From the NCBI RefSeq assembly GCF_022965805.1, contig NC_133101.1, forward strand, positions 558,001-622,000: a stretch of 64,000 bases of DNA, in the 5' to 3' direction. Positions within the stretch are counted from its first letter, which is position 1. The number at the start of each line of letters is the position of its first letter. The DNA is from Primulina eburnea. Its lineage: Eukaryota; Streptophyta; Magnoliopsida; Lamiales; Gesneriaceae. Under the pieces are notes generated by a model. That model saw only the letters and a program-made list of their open reading frames with translations. It did not search any database and had not been told where the DNA came from. The translations under genes were made by a program, and so were the position numbers. Shown here piece by piece: positions 1 to 12,054 of the stretch.

Positions 1-168
1 CAGGAGGCAGTGAATGTTTCACTTGGAAACTTGCTGTCATATCCATTTGTTAGAGACGGTCTGGTGAACAAGACTCTTGTACTAAAGGGTGGCTACTATG
101 ATTTTGTTAACGGGACTTTTGAGCTGTGGGAGCTCGATTTCGGGCTTTCGCCATCTCTCTCTGCATGA
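1..168 (+). CDS. Beta-carbonic anhydrase, C-terminal end (partial)
   Basis: The window opens in frame inside this CDS, which ends at TGA 166-168 after 55 codons. The residues include [17 protein letters not shown], then [20 protein letters not shown]. This is the conserved C-terminal end of plant beta-type carbonic anhydrases, zinc enzymes that interconvert CO2 and bicarbonate in the chloroplast stroma or cytosol. The zinc-binding Cys/His residues and any transit peptide lie upstream of the window, so isoform and location cannot be decided. The convergent DEG1-like gene ends 634 bp downstream. Family assignment is secure; the boundary at position 1 is only the window edge. Confidence 0.93.
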   Translation, partial: QEAVNVSLGNLLSYPFVRDGLVNKTLVLKGGYYDFVNGTFELWELDFGLSPSLSA

Positions 169-801
169 ACCTGAAACCATTACCGTTTCCGTTGTCTTTT
201 CCCTTGTCATATATGAAGAACGATTGATTTATTTTTGCTAATTACAAGTTATATGTATGAAAAATGATCGACTATTAGGAATGAGAATGAATGTTTGTTC
301 CTTTTGTTGTATGATTTTATGTTTAGATACCCACAGACTTCATTTGAATCCAGTTACAAGATGTTAGTTCCAGTCAATTTTGTTGAATTGGGTGTTTTAT
401 CTACTTAGCTGAAATAACACATTGGAAACAGATTTTAAAAACCAATTTACGTTGTGAAATGTGGAATGGAAACTCAGTTCGGTGAAGATCGATAAATAAA
501 CACAGATTCTTGTATTTCTATCCTTCATAAATGCATGGATTACAATACAATAAATTTATTTATTTATTTATTTTTTTGAAAGAGAGATTCTTGTATTTCA
601 GTCCTTCATGAACGCATGAATTACAATACATTTCAGATATAAGGACAGCCTAGTTATAGATAGCTAGCTGTACATGGAAACTATGTGTTATATTATACAG
701 CATTGGGACACTTCAATTATTTACAATAGTCCAGTATTATCAAATAAGATAGAGAATGTAACAAGCATTTTTGGCATGAATTACCATATGAACAAGTACC
801 A
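169..801. other. Convergent intergenic region, 3' flanks of carbonic anhydrase and DEG1-like genes
   Basis: No coding sequence is visible. The stretch is AT-rich and should contain the 3'UTRs of the two convergent genes. Two related pieces occur near 507-545 and 589-630: each has 'attcttgtattt', then 'ccttcat' and a stretch ending in 'attacaataca'. They look like a short direct duplication about 80 bp apart. Confidence 0.6.
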
Positions 802-3800
802 TTAGGTTTCATCAGGCTTCGGCTCGAGGATTACAGGGACTTTTTCCAGGTGATCACCGCGCAGTACTTCTATAGTGACCTAAGTGACAATATGAAACAC
901 AAATTTCGATCATTTTTCAATCATTAAAATTCACTGTTAAGTGTTAAATAATAAGTTAAGTCTCAAGGCCGTGTGTGAAATTTTTTGAAAAAATCTTTAG
1001 CCCTTCAAGAAAACATCAGACGCCTAGGCATCGAAATAAATGACGTTCAGTATCAAGCAGACTCTTGTATAATGGCAATAAAGGTAGCGAGAATCATTTC
1101 CCCTCTCCATGAAGAAGATGGTATTTAGATAAAGGCAGCTTCCAGCAATTAAAATTTACCCCAAAAAGTGAAGTGTTCACCTTATCACCAACTTTGCACT
1201 GGTCCATTATTCTGTACAAGTCACTGCCATTGGAAACCTTCTTCCCATTAATGGATGTAATTATATCACCCAAAATGAGTCTGCCATAAGAATCACGTTT
1301 TGTAGATCGAAGACCCTGCAGGACCAAAATTACACCAACTAGTTTTAGTAACAGAGTTCACGTGTCTTCGAATTGTAATTGTCCACATCTGAAGCAAAAT
1401 GAAATTTTGACAAAATCTGAACCAGCTCTGCATTAAAACAAAGGGCAAGAAAGGGTGGTATAGTAGGCATACTGCTTTTCCAGCTGGTCCATTTGATGGA
1501 GCATCCAAGACAAGAACCCCACTAACTCCCAGTTGCTCCACTGATTGATCAGGTGCAAACTTAACACCCAATATTGGTCTGGTGACTTTCCCAAACTTTA
1601 CCAATTGATCGACAATGCCACCAACCTAGATATAAAACATAACCGGGCGAAGGAACTCCTTAGAAATTAAATAATCCTCCCTTGGAAAAAATTTCACAAA
1701 ACAAAGGTGTGGAAGAAGCTACTCACAGTGTCAATCGGAATTGAAAACCCAACTCCAGATGAAGCGCCAGAAGGGGAGTATATGGCTGTATTTATCCCTA
1801 TAAGATTCCCAGAACTATCAAGAAGTGGTCCTCCACTATTACCAGGATTAATTGCAGCATCAGTCTGGATGACGTTCTGAATTGGACGGCCAGTTGCAGC
1901 TGAACTGATTTCCCTCTGAAGCCCACTAATAAAACATGGAACTTGTCATGATAAATAAGAGTTCATGCAGGTGTTACCCAAGTTTTCTCGGTTAGTCTTG
2001 CTCATTATATCTGAGAATCGAAACTTGGGTGAAACACAAAGATGTGAGATTAAGAGAATACACTTAATCACTGGAGCAATTTTGAATATCTAAATTAAGC
2101 GCCCTGATAATTTATAGATGAGAAAAGTTCCTGATAATCTAGAAAGTTGTTTCACAGAAATCAAGAGCTACAAACATAAATAACTTTCTGGATGTAGCCT
2201 CAGTTGTTCTTTTCCTTTAAAACTAAAAACTAAAGACAACTTCAGCGATACAACCACAAATAAGTTAATCAATTCAGGAATAAGATGGCGTAGAATTATC
2301 AAATTTAATGTATTGATACCTTATGACGCCAGTTGTAAGTGTATGGTCCAGCCCAAACTGAGAAGCAATAAAGCATCAAAAGTTAATGATATCATATACA
2401 CAATTAGAAAGGAAAACTCATGGATTTGATCACATTAGACTATCATAGTATCCCATTTCCGAAGTCATAACAATCAACATCCAGCAAGATTAAGACATGC
2501 TTTTAAAATTTTAAACAGAGAGGGGAATTATCTGCCAACACCTTCTGATATTAAGAATCTCATCGTACACATTCTTTATCACACTAAAAATAAGTCAAGC
2601 CATTGAAAAAATTATAATGCTTTTAGCCATGATGTGTTCTCCATCGGTCTAGGATTCAACAAAATGCTGAAATTAATTAATATTAAAAACATTTAGAGAT
2701 GATACTTAAGGCACAATAGGAACTAGTGGAGGTTTTAATGATTAGGACAGGAGTGATTTACATGTGGAAAAGCTTCTGAATGAGAAATAGAGCCAAAATA
2801 TTGGAAGACATCCATAAATTTCTACAGAACTTCAAAATTATCCTAAAGCCAGCATTTCTCCGGCATGTTTGCTGCAGTGTTCTAAATGGCGGTCGAGGCG
2901 GCCGCCTAGGCGGTGCCCAGGCGGTAGGCGGCCCTCGACCGCACCGCCTATGCATGAGGCGGGTTGAGGGGTGTCGAGGCGGGTCGAGGCGGCGAGTAGG
3001 CGGGTCGAGACGGGGAACAGGCGGTCGAGGCGGGCGAGGCGGCGAGCAAGCGGGCGACAGTAGTCAACAATTTTAAAAACCTAGTCAACGATTTTTAAAA
3101 CTTAGTCAACAATTTTAAAAAACAAGTCAAAGTCAACTAATTTTAAATATTAGGACTATTTAAAGGTCTTACTTGGAGAATGGTAGTGGAGGCCTCCGGA
3201 GTGGATGAAGTGCTACATCTAAGGAGGAGTGCAAGGAACATCCTCATTAGAGAACTTAATGAATATTTAGAAACATCGGAGGAGGAGAATGAAGAAAATG
3301 TTGATTGAGTCCGATGATGAGAGGATCATGGATGTAGTAGACGGTGCATATGTAGATGATTTGGAAGATTAGTTATGTTTAGTCTACTACTTGTTCTAAT
3401 GATGGATAATTGATTGAAACTTTGAAAATTTAAACTTAGTTTTTTGGTAAAAAAAAAATATATTACTTCGTTAGCATAATAACATTAATATAATGATGAA
3501 TCTTTATTAATTGCACATTATCTAGATTATATTATATTTTTTGCTTAAACATTATTTAATTCCACATTTTACATAAAAATGATAATATTGCATAATTATC
3601 TAGAAAAAATTACTTAAAAAAATCCAACCGCCTTAGCACCGCCTGGGCACCGCCCAGGCGGCCGAGGCGGTAGGCGGTCACCGACCGCCCCGCCACCGCC
3701 TCCCGCCATTTACAACCTTGGTTTGCTGTAACAGACTTTCTATCAGTTTTGCCCAATGAAAAAGCAATTATCGGTAGCTTTCTAACATCATCATTAATAC

Positions 3801-5542
3801 CAAGCCAAAATTTGAAAAATTAACGAGTAAAAATGAACAACTGCAGAAAGGAAGACAATTATTGAGAGGAATGTACTTACAGGATTTCCAATTGCATATA
3901 CTTTTTGACCAACAAGTAAGTCTGCAGAAACTCCAATTGGCATTGGTCTCAATTTGTCTTTTGGTGCATCAATATGCAGGACAGCAACATCCTTATCTGG
4001 ATCAAACCCAATAACTTTTGCGTCATATACACTCTGATCTGCAAGGGTAACCCTGGAAACAACCACTACAGAATTTACCAAAAATACTAGAGCTCCAAAA
4101 GATATTTTCCAGAAAATTATCAAAATAGAAAAGTAAACAAAGCCAGCTCAAACTAATTTCACTGCGTTCCATAAGAGTGGATGTAAGCTCTGATAGGCAT
4201 CCAATGTATCTGTGTTGCCTGATGGTATAATTAGATGTCAAATATTCTGTCTGATGCTGAAGGTCTACATTATCAGATGGCACCCAATTCTAAAATATGT
4301 TTATGATTCTATTACAAGGGTTTTTCCAGTCCTCAAAACATAACTCTGATGCATCTCTCTGTATATAGTAGCTGAGAATCGCCTGGAGCATAACTATGAT
4401 GCCAACAGCAATGCTAATGTTATGAGGGCCACATCACATGGGAAATAAGTAGTCTCACTGTGTCTGTAAACAATGTTCGCTCCTATGCATATCACACACA
4501 AAGGGGGCTATCATTCAGAAATACTATCATTTCCAAGAATTGAAAAGGTGTATTCTTCTAACTACTGATTTAAATCATATTGAGATAACTACTAAAATCA
4601 AAGAAATCTTCATTTTTCTAGCAAGATCGTCGAAAAACAAAACCCATAGATACATCATAGCACAATAGGCACACCAAACGCAAACAGAGAGAAGAAGACG
4701 GATACTTGAGGTCGGATGCACCCCGAATCACATGATAATTAGTCACAACGTGGCCCTGCGAATCCCATACAAATCCCGATCCCGATCCCTGAGGCACCTC
4801 CAATATATCCAATGTAAACGAATCCTGCCTAAAACATGAAGTACCAAACGAAAGGTTAATTAATCAAAAAGACAATTGAAAATTTTGGTACGAACTTAAA
4901 ACTAAAATCTACAATGCAGCTAACATCAAACTATTACAAATTCGAAGTACAATATATACAAACTGGAAGAGTTATATCAGAACAAAAAATAGCTAAAAAT
5001 TAAAACTGCTAAAGAACAAAAAGAAAAAGTGCCAATACAAATGAGACAGCGGCAAAGGTCTGGACTTTGCTCTCATTGAAGAAAGAAGAAACAGAACAGC
5101 AGCTAAGTTTCATCAAAACTGAGGAACACAACCAAAAAGAAAAGAAACAATACCTGGAGGCAAGATTAGTAATGTAAACAACCGAGGGAGTGTTCTCTTG
5201 AAAAAGTCGAACTGTGGCAAGTTCATCGGACTGCAATTTCCTAGGCGTACTGACCACCAAAGCCGACACTGAATCAACATCCGTCACGAGAACAGAAACG
5301 GACAAAGCAGCCGATGCACAGAGCACGAAGAATGAATCCACGACCTTTTTCAAGCTCTCCCGAGAAACCAGCTCCAGTTTCGGTGTAAATTTCTCGCGGA
5401 TAGCAGAAACAACCACCGGAGAGGGCCAACTTGAGCGCCTCGCAAGATTCCGAGGTTTCGAGATCAAGAAATTGGGGATTGAATTAACAGTTGAAGACAA
5501 CTTGGGAGTGGAAGAGGAGAAAGCAGAAGCAAGAGCAGCCAT
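802..5542 (-). CDS. DEG1: Chloroplast lumenal DegP/HtrA serine protease, DEG1-like
   Basis: Eight exons: 5542-5154, 4828-4706, 4052-3881, 2357-2320, 1925-1727, 1625-1473, 1315-1181 and 879-802. All introns are GT-AG and the exons give 428 aa in one frame, the usual DEG1 length. The N-terminus is Ser-rich and transit-peptide-like ([13 protein letters not shown]). A hydrophobic stretch before residue 100 ([16 protein letters not shown]) fits thylakoid lumen targeting. The trypsin-like triad is intact: His in TNYHVIRG (exon 2), Asp in DPDKDVAVL (exon 3), Ser in [10 protein letters not shown] (exon 5). One C-terminal PDZ domain follows ([14 protein letters not shown], then [12 protein letters not shown]). 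In Arabidopsis DEG1 degrades and chaperones photosystem II proteins in the lumen. Intron 3 (2358-3880) is enlarged by a hAT element. Start chosen as the first ATG, giving a full transit peptide. Assigned by homology recall, with high confidence. Confidence 0.95.
2875..3720. mobile_element. Non-autonomous hAT element in DEG1-like intron 3
   Basis: 846 bp flanked by a perfect 8-bp target duplication gtttgctg (2867-2874 and 3721-3728). The ends are imperfect inverted repeats: cagtgttctaaatggcgg on the left, and caaggttgtaaatggcgg when the right end is read in reverse. An 8-bp duplication and CA-starting termini are hAT hallmarks. Both subterminal regions are rich in ggcgg/ccgcc motifs, in sharp contrast to the AT-rich host intron. 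The interior (about 3180-3375) contains acidic, open-reading sequence that may be the tail of a degraded transposase. No complete transposase is present. Confidence 0.88.
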
Positions 5543-6417
5543 TTTTTGCGGAGGCAGCTGCTCTTCACACTATACTTGAAGAAAACGAAACGCTTTGATT
5601 GGTTCGTTGGTTATTAATATATGGAAAATCACCATCCTGATTTACAAATTTAATTATGTTTTAATTAATTTTTAACAATTTTAATTATTTTTTCATCTCT
5701 TACATTCAATAATCTTCCACTGTTCTCTTCGAGGACTAGCAGCAACATGAAGGTCCTAGAGCTCCGTGGAAGAGGAAGAGAAGCACGACTCTCTTATAGA
5801 ACAGGTTCGGTCGACCCTACTTCTGTGGGCAGTATACGCAGGGGTCGATCCAATGACTCGGATTTTTCGAGTCAATTTTATTTTTTTTTTTTTTTACAGA
5901 GAGGTGGGTCCGGATCACTCATGTGGAGTGATCGGACCGTTTATTGTCAGTGCAGGCAATGTGAAACAAACCTATAGAACAAGCCGGGAACAGAGTCCTA
6001 TCCAAGTGTGAAAAAAGTGTACTTAAAAAATTTACCCACAATCGAAGTTACTTAAATTGAAATTGGACAATTAAGAAAATTAAAATCGTACATAATCAAC
6101 ATTATGATTTTCTTTTCATTTATTTATTTTACAATTTTTTATTCATGTTGATGCACATTTTTCTAATTTTTTTAAAAAAAATTAATGACGTCTACAATTT
6201 GGAATTATTTGGGCTCGGATAATTTATTAACTGTTCTGGGCCTATAACTGTTGGAGCTAATAACGAATCTTTATCGGAGACTGAAATTGGGCAGATCTGT
6301 GTTATTATTTTTAACTTAGAGATGGGCTTCGTGCACTTTTGTCTGGGCTGAATGGATTGCTTGTTAACCCGAATTTTGCTTCTTGATTCGTTCGAATATT
6401 ATGTCCCAAATTCAACC
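5543..6417. other. DEG1-like upstream region, no gene recognised
   Basis: AT-rich sequence with poly-T tracts. The interval 5747-6011 can be read as short ORFs in two frames, but neither resembles a known family. Around 5906-5940, ggtccggatcact and agtgatcggacc form a perfect-looking stem with a short loop, so this part may be a repeat remnant. The promoter of the minus-strand DEG1-like gene should lie just above 5542. I could not pick out a convincing TATA box. Confidence 0.5.

Positions 6418-6477
<60 letters not shown>
6418..6477. repeat. (AT)n microsatellite
   Basis: About 29 uninterrupted AT dinucleotides. It abuts a foldback MITE that begins at 6478. Long Tyr-Ile ORFs across it are artefacts of the repeat. 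Confidence 0.97.
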
Positions 6478-6480
<3 letters not shown>

Positions 6481-6640
6481 TTATTATGTTGTCCGCCAAT
6501 CATATTAGTCTATGTGTGCATCAATGAGATGACATTCACTTATTGGATATAAAATTTTGATATGATCGTCATATTCAATAAGTGAGTGTCACCTCAATGT
6601 TGGACATAGATGTAAAACAATTGTTGTGTAACATAATAAA
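6478..6640. mobile_element. Foldback MITE beside a TA microsatellite (copy 1)
   Basis: The two halves are inverted repeats. The left arm contains ttattatgttg and gacattcacttattgga; the right arm, reversed, contains ttattatgtta and gacactcacttattgaa. It shares its plan and the inner 'tgacactcactyattgga' core with the better preserved copy at 13597-13763, which also sits in TA repeats. No coding capacity. Confidence 0.75.
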
Positions 6641-7076
6641 TATATATACTAGTAAATTTATATATTTGAACGTGACAGATGCAGCCATGTGTTGTGGCCG
6701 TTAAATCCACTATCCACATCTCGACTTTTTGCAATGTGTTCCCATTTCTTCTTTTAGACTGCAAATTCCAGTGAGTCCCCACTCCCCAACATGTGCGATA
6801 GGACTAAGATATTCACACTTCCTTTCTAATTTCTCTCAAACGTCATAGGACTTAATCTAGTAAATCCTTCTATGTCTAACTTCTGCTGTGGCTTCAGTTG
6901 TCACTTATATATGTTCCGGAGAGAGTGGCGGAAATGTAGAAGTTGTTAACAACACACGATTAGAAAATTTGAATGATATGATTGCACTAGCTATATATTT
7001 GTCGAAAGTAAAGTCAAGCTTACTGAAATGGAAAAGCGTCTACACTCTTGTTTTTGTGTCCTTTTGAATCTTTTAG

Positions 7077-8485
7077 GAGGTAAGATTCATTTCAAAGGTA
7101 ACTCTACTTGCTTCAGGAGGGGCTGGACATATCTATCCCAACACTACCAATCCCCCGGTATGGTTTCTGTGAAAGAAAATAAAATGAATATTTCAGGATA
7201 GAAATACAATTTATTGATGATATTGTCAATATATCTATAGGTTGCCACTGGCGATGGACTGGCAATGGCTCACAGAGCTGAGGCTGTAATTTCTAATATG
7301 GTGTAAGATTCTGAATAATTTCCAATATGGAGTAAGATTCTGAATACCCTAAGTATTATTGATGAATTGACTCCACAAAATTTTGTATGATGGTTATGTT
7401 AGATTTGGGTTACTTGGAACAATTGTTTTCCCTTAAGCACCATGGAGTCGGTCATTGGTTGTTTATCCCAATTGATCTTGTTTGATGCGTATTATGCTTC
7501 CAGGTTTGTGCAGTTTCACCCTACTGCTCTGGCTGATGAAGGCCTTCCTCTTAAACCGACAAAAACTCGAGAAAATGCCTTTTTGATAACTGAAGCCGTG
7601 AGGGGAGATGGAGGAATCCTCTACAACTTAGTTATGGAAAGATTCATGCCCTTGTATGACAAGAGGGCAGAACTCGCCCCTAGGGATGTTGTAGCGAGAA
7701 GTATAGACGATCAACTCAAGAAACACAATGGAAAGTATGTGCTCCTCGATATAAGTCACAAACCCAAACACCAAATTCTTTCTCATTTCCCAAACATTGC
7801 TGCTGAATGTCTCCGACACGGTTTAGACATAACACAACAACCGATTCCCGTAGTTCCAGCTGCTCACTACATGTGCGGTGGAGTTCGTGCCGGACTCGAA
7901 GGGGAAACAAATGTCAAAGGTCTATATGTGGCAGGTGAAGTTGCGTGCACTGGTTTGCATGGAGCAAATAGATTGGCTAGCAACTCATTGCTAGAAGCTC
8001 TCGTGTTTGCAAGACGAGCTGTCCAACCGTCCATCAATCACATGAAGAGCTTCCGTATTGATCGTGGGGCTTCAATTTCATGGGCTCGTCCCACAATGCC
8101 TAAATCACTTGGTGATGTTATTTTGAACAATATAGTACGCAGAACAAGGGAGGTAAGGAAAGAGCTCCAGTCAATCATGTGGAAGTACGTTGGGATAGTT
8201 CGTTCGACTGTTAGGCTGCAGACTGCTGAAAAGAGGATAGGAGAACTGGAACTAGAATGGGAAACATACTTGTTTCAGAACGGTTGGCAGCCGACAATGG
8301 TGGGGCTAGAGGCATGTGAAATGAGAAACTTATTTTGTTTTGCGAAGCTTGTAGTGAGCAGCGCTCTGGCGAGGCATGAAAGCCGAGGGCTTCACTACAC
8401 GATAGATTTTCCTCATTTGGAAGAGAGCAAGAGGCTGCCTACCATTATCTTCCCTAGTTCACCAGTAAATAGTACATGGAGTTGA
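7077..8485 (+). pseudogene. L-aspartate oxidase (quinolinate synthesis), 5'-truncated
   Basis: Three exons are recognisable: 7077-7157 (SGGAGHIYP), 7241-7302 (VATGDGLAMAHRA) and 7504-8485, giving 374 contiguous residues. They include FVQFHPTAL, RGDGGILYN, AAHYMCGGVRAG and HGANRLASNSLLEA, all characteristic of plastid L-aspartate oxidase, the FAD enzyme that starts NAD synthesis. Plant enzymes are about 650 aa. The N-terminal FAD-binding half and transit peptide are absent from the 1.5 kb upstream. The C-terminus ends at TGA 8483-8485. If that codon were read through, 10 more codons in the family style (RQLHRQQIC) would follow to TGA 8513-8515, so a Ser-to-stop change is likely. A 29-bp tandem duplication covers the second exon's donor (7292-7349). 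The remaining frame is open, so the loss is recent, or the 5' exons lie beyond an insertion I cannot see. Confidence 0.85.
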
Positions 8486-9002
8486 AGGCAATTACACAGG
8501 CAACAGATATGTTGAAAATTGTCGAGTCTTCTTGCCAAGAATTGCCTTACTGTAAAGTTTGGTTTCTTATATATGAACTAAAATTATGAAATTAGTTTGC
8601 AGATTGGATCTTTGTGCTAAAATGTGCAACTTTTGTAGAGACCAAGCAAGTGATCATATTGATTCATTTAGTTCCATTGTTTCGGTTACTTTTATTGATT
8701 AGTTTGATACATGTGAAAATGGCAATCCGATCCCATTACTTAAGGAATAAGTTTTGATCAAGTTGGTAGGCTAACCAATAACACCCATCCCAACGTGTAT
8801 AGAAAATTGTGAAAGCAGGAGCTGCTGTTTTGTTTTAGAAATAATGCAGATATATTGACTTGAACCAATGTTTGTGGCAACTACAACCGAAAATGATGTA
8901 CCATCCTTGAAACAATAATGAATGACATTGGACCTTTTAACTATATGAACAAGTCCTAATCTATGACAAAACTGATTCGAGTTGGCTAAATGCATACGAG
9001 AA
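8486..9002. other. Convergent intergenic region after the aspartate oxidase copy
   Basis: No gene recognised. It should hold 3'UTRs of the convergent aspartate oxidase copy and the KLCR gene. No TE ends seen. Confidence 0.5.
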
Positions 9003-11232
9003 TTATTGACGATTGATCAACGCTTCTAAAGATTTCGATCTTCTGCTCGGGACCATTCTCGATTCTTTTATTAACACGCTCAGCCGATGTTTTTCGTCTT
9101 CAACGTTGGAATTTGAAGTTCCAGGCTTCTCCTCTCTCATCTCCACAACATAATCTAAGATTTGGATTGCATCACTAGTCCTGTATAAAATCAGTTCAAC
9201 TAAATTCAGTAATCGATCCATTTATCTGAAATATTGAAGATACATATATTTTCCGTGTTTCAAACCATGTTTACCTGCCCATTGCATCGTATATGCCTGC
9301 AAGATTGCTGTAGACTCCTAGGGTGTCAGCATGGCACGGTCCGCAGACTGTTTCCAGAACAGTCCTGGCTTCTTGGAACAAATCACAGGCTTCATTTATC
9401 AAAGAAAGTTGCATACAGGCAAGCGCAAATTGATTCAGGACAACACCAAAAATGGCAGATTTCTTTTCTCCCGTTTTCCGGAACTTCGAAATGGCACTCT
9501 TTAAAGACCCGTAAGACTCAAAATAGCTCCCCAAAATGTAATAAAGAGACCCCATCTGTGCTTCAATTCCTGCTATTACACTCAGATGCCCTGGTCCATC
9601 ACCGTACACTTCTATCGCCCTTTGTAGCAACTGCAGTGCCAGGTTTGGTTCGTGCATTGATTCATAGATAACCGAAATGTCCACCAGACCACTGGCAATT
9701 TCTTCAGGTAGAGAACCGGATGACGGCTTGTCATAAATTCGAAGAGCATTTTCACAATATGAATCACATTCAGTAAATTTCCCTATTTTGTTGTATAAAT
9801 CTGCCAAACGAATGTATACCATAGCAACTAACGAATGGTTCTCTCCTTTACTTGACTTGAACATATTGAGAGCCTTTTGATATATGAAAACCGCCTCTTC
9901 ACACCGATCCAATGATAGATATGTATCCCCGATATTGCAGTCTATGTCGGCCACCTCTGCAATCTGTCCATTACCAACCATGGCCGTTCTTGCAAGAATA
10001 TAATGCTCAAGGGAACCTTCATAATCTCCTTTCGAATCGCAAATAAGTCCCATTAATCTCCTATCCGCTATTTCTTGTGCAGAACCTGAGGTTTTATTTT
10101 CTTTATGGATATCAAGCGCCACCAAACAAAGCTTCTCAGCTTCATCAAATCGCATGGCTTGAACTTGGGCTTCAGCTATGTATCTGCATGTTTCACCGAA
10201 TTGAGGATGTTTTTCTCCAAGAACATGACGCTGGATATCCAGACCTGCCGTGTAAAGCAGTATAGAATTCTCAAACTGATCGAGAATCGCATATGTATCG
10301 CCTAACTGCATACACCCTGCAAATTTGGCCACTGCATGATCATGGCCTAAATCCACCAATGGAATTTTGATTGATCGTTCAAGAATGGGAATTGCCTTGG
10401 TATAACGGCCAAGCCTGCAGTATAATGCTGCCACAGTGTGCAGGCACATGACAAAGTCTAAATTAGGCTTGGCGTTTGAGGCAAACTCAAAGGATTTCAT
10501 AGCCCGAAGAGCCAATTCCAGAGCCTTTCGACAATTATTATCCCCTGAAGCTACCAAGTTTCTTGCCTGTTTGAGTAGATATGGTCCAAGGTATCCAGGT
10601 TCACGTTGATTTTCATTTCCATACGGCCATCTCTTCCCTGCAAATGGAGGGCTTGTCTCATTTTTCGAGAAGACTGTATTCAACCTTTTCAAACCCTTCC
10701 CGCTTTGTTTCCCGGTAGGAGGTCTGCCATGAAGAGTTTTACTCATCAAACTAGCCTTCCTACAGGCTTCCAAGTTAGTTCGCTTTGCCCGAGGTGGCAA
10801 ATTCGACTTACCTGAATCTTCTTCAAGAATTTCATCTTTAGAATTTTCTTCTGCACCAACTTTCTCCACAACAACCTCCTTTTGAACCTCCACCACAGCA
10901 TAATTAACCCCAGCAAAAAACCTTAACTCAGAATCAATCCGTGATTCGTCACTATACGAATAAAAACTACGCATTGACGGTGAATGATCCGAGCTTTGGA
11001 TTTCACAGATGTTGCGATAAAGTTGATCGATCGAGGTGTCGATTGCTCCATCCAAGATCAGGTCAATAGAGTCAGTATCATAGCTGCTCATCGTGCTCAG
11101 TGGCAGACTGTGAGTACTCAATGGACTTCTAGGAGACTTGTCTGCAAAGATTTCTTTACCGTGCGAATTATATCCCTCCAAATCCTTGGAAATATTTTCG
11201 CCATTAGATCCGTCCATCACATATCCCGGCAT
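9003..11232 (-). CDS. Kinesin light chain-related protein (KLCR/CMU), TPR protein
   Basis: Two coding exons, 11232-9275 and 9180-9003, join in frame to give 711 aa. An N-terminal region of about 200 residues is Ser-rich and acidic, with a basic patch (SGKGLKRLNTVF). It is followed by a long run of TPR-type helices starting near GPYLLKQARNLVASG, with repeats such as VAALYCRLGRYTKAI, MQLGDTYAILDQFENSI, CNIGDTYLSLDRCEEAV and NLAGIYDAMGR. The C-terminal tail contains LREEK-like and EDEKHRL segments and ends KSLEALINRQ. Plant KLCR proteins, also called CMU, bind cortical microtubules and IQD scaffolds and hold cellulose synthase tracks in place. A likely 5'UTR intron acceptor lies just upstream of the ATG (taatgcag on the minus strand, near 11261). 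Length and domain order match intact family members. Confidence 0.93.
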
Positions 11233-11596
11233 TGAAACTCTTGTTAAAAAGCTTTGTTCTGCATTAAAAAAAATACGTCAAATAACTGGGCAGTCTGGGC
11301 TCAAGGCAAGCAGCGAATTCCCCAATAGAAACAAGTTTCAAATTTAGCCTATTTTTTGCAATTAAATCCCAAGTCTAGTAAAGAGGGATATCCCCACAAG
11401 GCACCAAATTGTTCCATACTCAATGGGAACTCGTAAATCACAAACATGAATCAAGAAAAGCTAAAAAATATAATAACGGCACACAGTACAGAGACATGGT
11501 CATACCTCGATTATTTTTTTCAAGAAACAATAGCTGGAACGCTCAGATACAGCTATATATCTATCTCCGCCCTCAACTTTTCTCGAACATTTACAT

Positions 11597-11598
<2 letters not shown>

Positions 11599-11638
<40 letters not shown>
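11599..11638. repeat. (AT)n microsatellite in the KLCR 5' region
   Basis: About 20 AT units followed by a gtgtgtgcgtgtgtgcg stretch. It lies upstream of the KLCR coding start, in its likely 5'UTR intron or promoter. Confidence 0.95.
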
Positions 11639-11640
<2 letters not shown>

Positions 11641-11984
11641 ATCTGTGTGTGCGTGTGTGCGTGTTGACGGGCAATGGAGATTACGGGACAGGTAGAATTT
11701 GTTTGTTGGAGAAGGGATCGTAGGGTGAAATAGGATAAAGAAGAATCGACCAAATTTATCGAGAAATATATTTTAATTCCGATGGTTGGGAGCCGAAAAA
11801 TGATTGAAAAACTCGAGCTTTGAAAAAGTAAAATGCATACAAGTGTGTGAAAGTATTTACGTATGTATAGGTGGGTTGCAGCAAAGTTGGACTGGCGAAT
11901 CACGAAGATGACTTGTCAGCTTCCACCATTGCCCCGACACCGCTACTGCTCCCTTTTTACTTGTCTTTTCTTCTGTTTTCTTTA

Positions 11985-12052
<68 letters not shown>
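11985..12052. repeat. (ATT)n microsatellite
   Basis: About 22 trinucleotide units of att/tta. Poly-Ile and poly-Tyr ORFs across it are artefacts. Confidence 0.96.

Positions 12053-12054
<2 letters not shown>

Noticed and set aside
2900..3060. Regular gcgg spacing that looks like a CRISPR or tandem array
   Set aside because: Eukaryotic setting; explained by subterminal repeats of the hAT element.
2780..3076. 98-codon Gly/Arg-rich ORF
   Set aside because: Lies in the GC-rich end of the hAT element; composition follows the ggcgg repeats.
5747..6011. Two overlapping 76-81 codon ORFs upstream of DEG1-like gene
   Set aside because: No family resemblance, poly-Phe from a T tract, frames overlap; likely repeat sequence.
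6311..6552. Ile-Tyr-rich ORFs on both strands
   Set aside because: They translate the (AT)n microsatellite. Same for 11409-11667, 34035-34337 and 38219-38404.
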